Origin: Symbiodinium natans
Lineage: Eukaryota; Sar; Dinophyceae; Suessiales; Symbiodiniaceae
Direction of reading: 5' to 3'
Assembly (NCBI GenBank): GCA_905221605.1
Contig: CAJNDS010002069.1
Span: 472,541 to 516,028 of the forward strand
DNA length: 43,488 nucleotides
Position numbers and translations under genes: made by a program. Each line of letters starts with the position of its first letter. The first letter of the stretch is position 1. The notes below the pieces were generated by a model. That model saw only the letters and a program-made list of their open reading frames with translations, was not told where the DNA came from and searched no databases. This document shows, piece after piece, positions 41,637 to 43,488 of this stretch.

Positions 41637-43488
41637 ATGGCCTGCCCGGGCTATCACATGGGGGACATCAGCTTCCCCGAAGGTACTTTCCCGGAAATCT
41701 GGACGAGACGCCGTCCAGCGACGGCCCCAGTCTGAAGGTGCAAAAAGAGCAGAGGCACACATTGTCACCTTGTGTGCTGCAGGCAAAGTTAAACACAACA
41801 GAAGGTGCGATTTTTTTGCCCCTTTTTCAAGGAACTGGGTATCTCACGGAGCGCTCTGACCGGTTCTCCATGCTGTCCGTTGCAGGAACGATACGCTGCT
41901 TTTTGCTGGGGTTCGAAACAATGTCCTAAGTGTCAAGAAGTGTCACTAAGCACAAGGGCTGCTTGAGCAATTTGTGAGATGCGGGGTCAGGCGACGCTGC
42001 CATGCCAGAATCTTTGCCACTCCTTCTGGTCCTGCCTCTTCGCGGCAGCGTAGCAGATGTAGCAGCGGCATCTGAGAGCCGGGTGTGCTGGGGCTGAGTT
42101 CTCTTTCAGGTTTGCGTCCCTGATCGCTGCACTCTTGGGAGCTCTTGTTGCCGGTCTCCATACCATGATCAAGTACGTTGGCTGTCCACTTGGCACCAAT
42201 GGCTGCAACAGCTTCTCAGGCGCCGATCTGCTGCGCAGACAGTTTGTTTGGCATCTGCCTACGTCAATCCGGCGCCAGGCTATGAGTATGCCAAGAAAGG
42301 CTTTCTGCTAGTCAATGCCATGGATGGATACATTCCAGAAGCTGGAGTCAACGTGCTGATGGCGATGACCTGCATGCTTGTGCGGCCCTCAAGTTGAGGA
42401 AGCAACAAAAGGGGGCGAGTTGTGATGCGTGGTGTCCCCTTCTGGAAGAAGATCTGATGCTGCAGCTTCCTGCAGCGCTCCTAGTTTAACCGCTTGTGTG
42501 CTCAAGGCGATTGGCGTGATCGTCGAAGTGCTCCCTGAGAAATCTGGCCTGGGAAAACAGGTGCGCATGCGATATCTGCTTCTTTTCGGTCGCTGGCTGA
42601 CCTTGGCACGTCCCGGTTCTTGGGACGACTAGTCAAGAGATTGCCGGGTCATGGCGCATCGAGATTGGGCCATGGTGTATGGTGTTGCGTTGTGTGAAAG
42701 GTGCAGAAGTATGCGCGAAGTGTCGGTGCAGCCTGGCTGCTTTGCAGGTACTTGGGGGCGGCACGGTGCAGTCACTTCTAGCAGTTGCAGCCGGCATCCC
42801 CATAGCCTTCCGAAGCTTTGCCGCAAGGTAATGAATTGGTGATGCGTGCACAGCATGGGATTCACGTTCTCTTTTCAGGAGTCCCTGGCGACCAGCCACT
42901 GTGTCTGCGAGATTTGTGCAGAGCTGAGGATGTGCCCTGCTACGGGTAGTGATCACGGCATTATACTTCGCTGGTGGAGGCACGGGGTCAGTTCCATTCC
43001 CCTACATCATCTGGGACCTTCGTTGTGCATGAGGCACCATGGGCGGAGATGGGCCAACTATTCAGGTTTGCACAGCAGTCGCTGGTATGATCGGATGGCT
43101 GTGCGGAATTCGGGCGCCACGAACGCAGTCCCTTCTCGCATCATGTCTGCAGATGCACGAGAAGCCCAAGCCCCCTTCTTCCCCTATGCGTTTCAAGCGC
43201 AGACCAGACTTGTCTAGCTCAAGGCATCGTTGGGTTTCTGCTGCGGTTTTGCCGCCAGCTTCAATGCACCGTTATCCGGGATCCTGTTCGCCATGGAGGC
43301 GCCCGTGGCAACTCGCGACAGCTGACTGCAGTTTCTGCAGTGATCGTTTCACTTGCAGGAGCTCTCACACGTGTCGTCTCGCCTGACGACGCGAGTGATG
43401 TGCATCATCCTGGTTGGCTCCATCATCTCCACAGCGGTGTCTTCACTGCAGGATGTTGCCACTTCATGCCAGTCCCAGGCGACCCAAG
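41637..43488 (+). CDS. CLC-family chloride channel / H+-Cl- exchanger, 3' end outside window
   Basis: ATG 41637 opens MACPGYHMGDISFPEG. In-phase exons are 41637-41682, 41738-41782, 41832-41910, 42110-42219, 42279-?, then 42929-42979, 43034-43137, 43224-43298 and 43359 to the edge. The fourth gives a membrane helix (FASLIAALLGALVAGLHTMI). The late exons match CLC proteins closely: 'ALLRVVITALYFAGGG'-'TMGGDGPTIQ', then 'RTQSLL'-'ASLGFCCGFAASFNAPLSGI', 'LFAME'-'ELSHVSSRLTTRVMC'. GGDGP stands for the G(K/R)EGP motif, so the gating Glu is Asp; FNAP and the double Glu of 'FAMEE' are kept. A GSGIP counterpart may be 'VAAGIPIAFRSFAA' in exon 42748-42827, lacking the usual Ser. Joins between 42.3 and 42.93 kb are not resolved. 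CLC proteins move Cl- across plasma or organelle membranes as dimers. Donors at 41783, 42220, 42980, 43138 and 43299 are GC. Confidence 0.85.

Noticed and set aside
42290-42400. 'YIPEAG' as the CLC PEAGGSGIPE motif
   Set aside because: The four-residue match is suggestive, but what follows (VNVLMAM) does not fit. 'VAAGIP' at about 42788 lies closer to the GGDGP motif and fits the spacing better.

Overview
The window looks like nuclear DNA of a dinoflagellate, most like the Symbiodinium/Polarella lineage. Reasons: (i) many arrays of the plant/alga-type telomere heptamer CCCTAAA/TTTAGGG inside the sequence; (ii) short GC-rich coding pieces separated by introns of about 45 to 280 bases, many opening with GC rather than GT and sharing an AG|G repeat at both ends; (iii) very high simple-repeat content with long poly-G and poly-C runs; (iv) a decayed LINE reverse transcriptase; (v) eukaryotic gene content (intraflagellar transport, CLC transporter, possibly plastid-type methyltransferase). 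No bacterial operon, rRNA, tRNA or CRISPR was seen. All well-supported genes are on the + strand.

Layout. 0-2.5 kb: simple repeats, a compound microsatellite running into a 470-base telomere-like array, and a foldback (MITE-like) element. 4.4-5.0 kb: a small gene with a tudor/chromo-barrel-like domain. 6.2-8.0 kb: a LINE remnant between two inverted repeats. 8-15 kb: mostly low-information DNA with exon-like pieces, a second foldback element with a 10-base target duplication, and a 3-copy 107-base repeat. 15.4-17.1 kb: a small membrane-protein gene and the 3' end of another gene. 17.6-18.2 kb: AT-rich arrays around a GC-rich core. 20.3-22.3 kb: exons of a possible archaeo-eukaryotic (PrimPol/UL52-type) primase. 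25.5-27.3 kb: a telomere-like array, then a well-preserved SAM methyltransferase gene with a likely second exon. 28.0-28.3 kb: trinucleotide repeats. 29.5-31.5 kb: a satellite of about 188 bases with higher-order structure. 31.7-38.5 kb: several genes of unknown function. 39.0-41.6 kb: an IFT140-like WD40 gene whose introns carry telomere-like repeats. 41.6 kb to the end: a CLC chloride channel/transporter gene that leaves the window.

The genes do not form an obvious pathway. IFT140 and CLC are neighbours on the same strand, as is common in dinoflagellate unidirectional gene arrays. Gene models were built by eye from frame, phase and family resemblance; there is no transcript evidence. Exon edges are inferences unless said otherwise.
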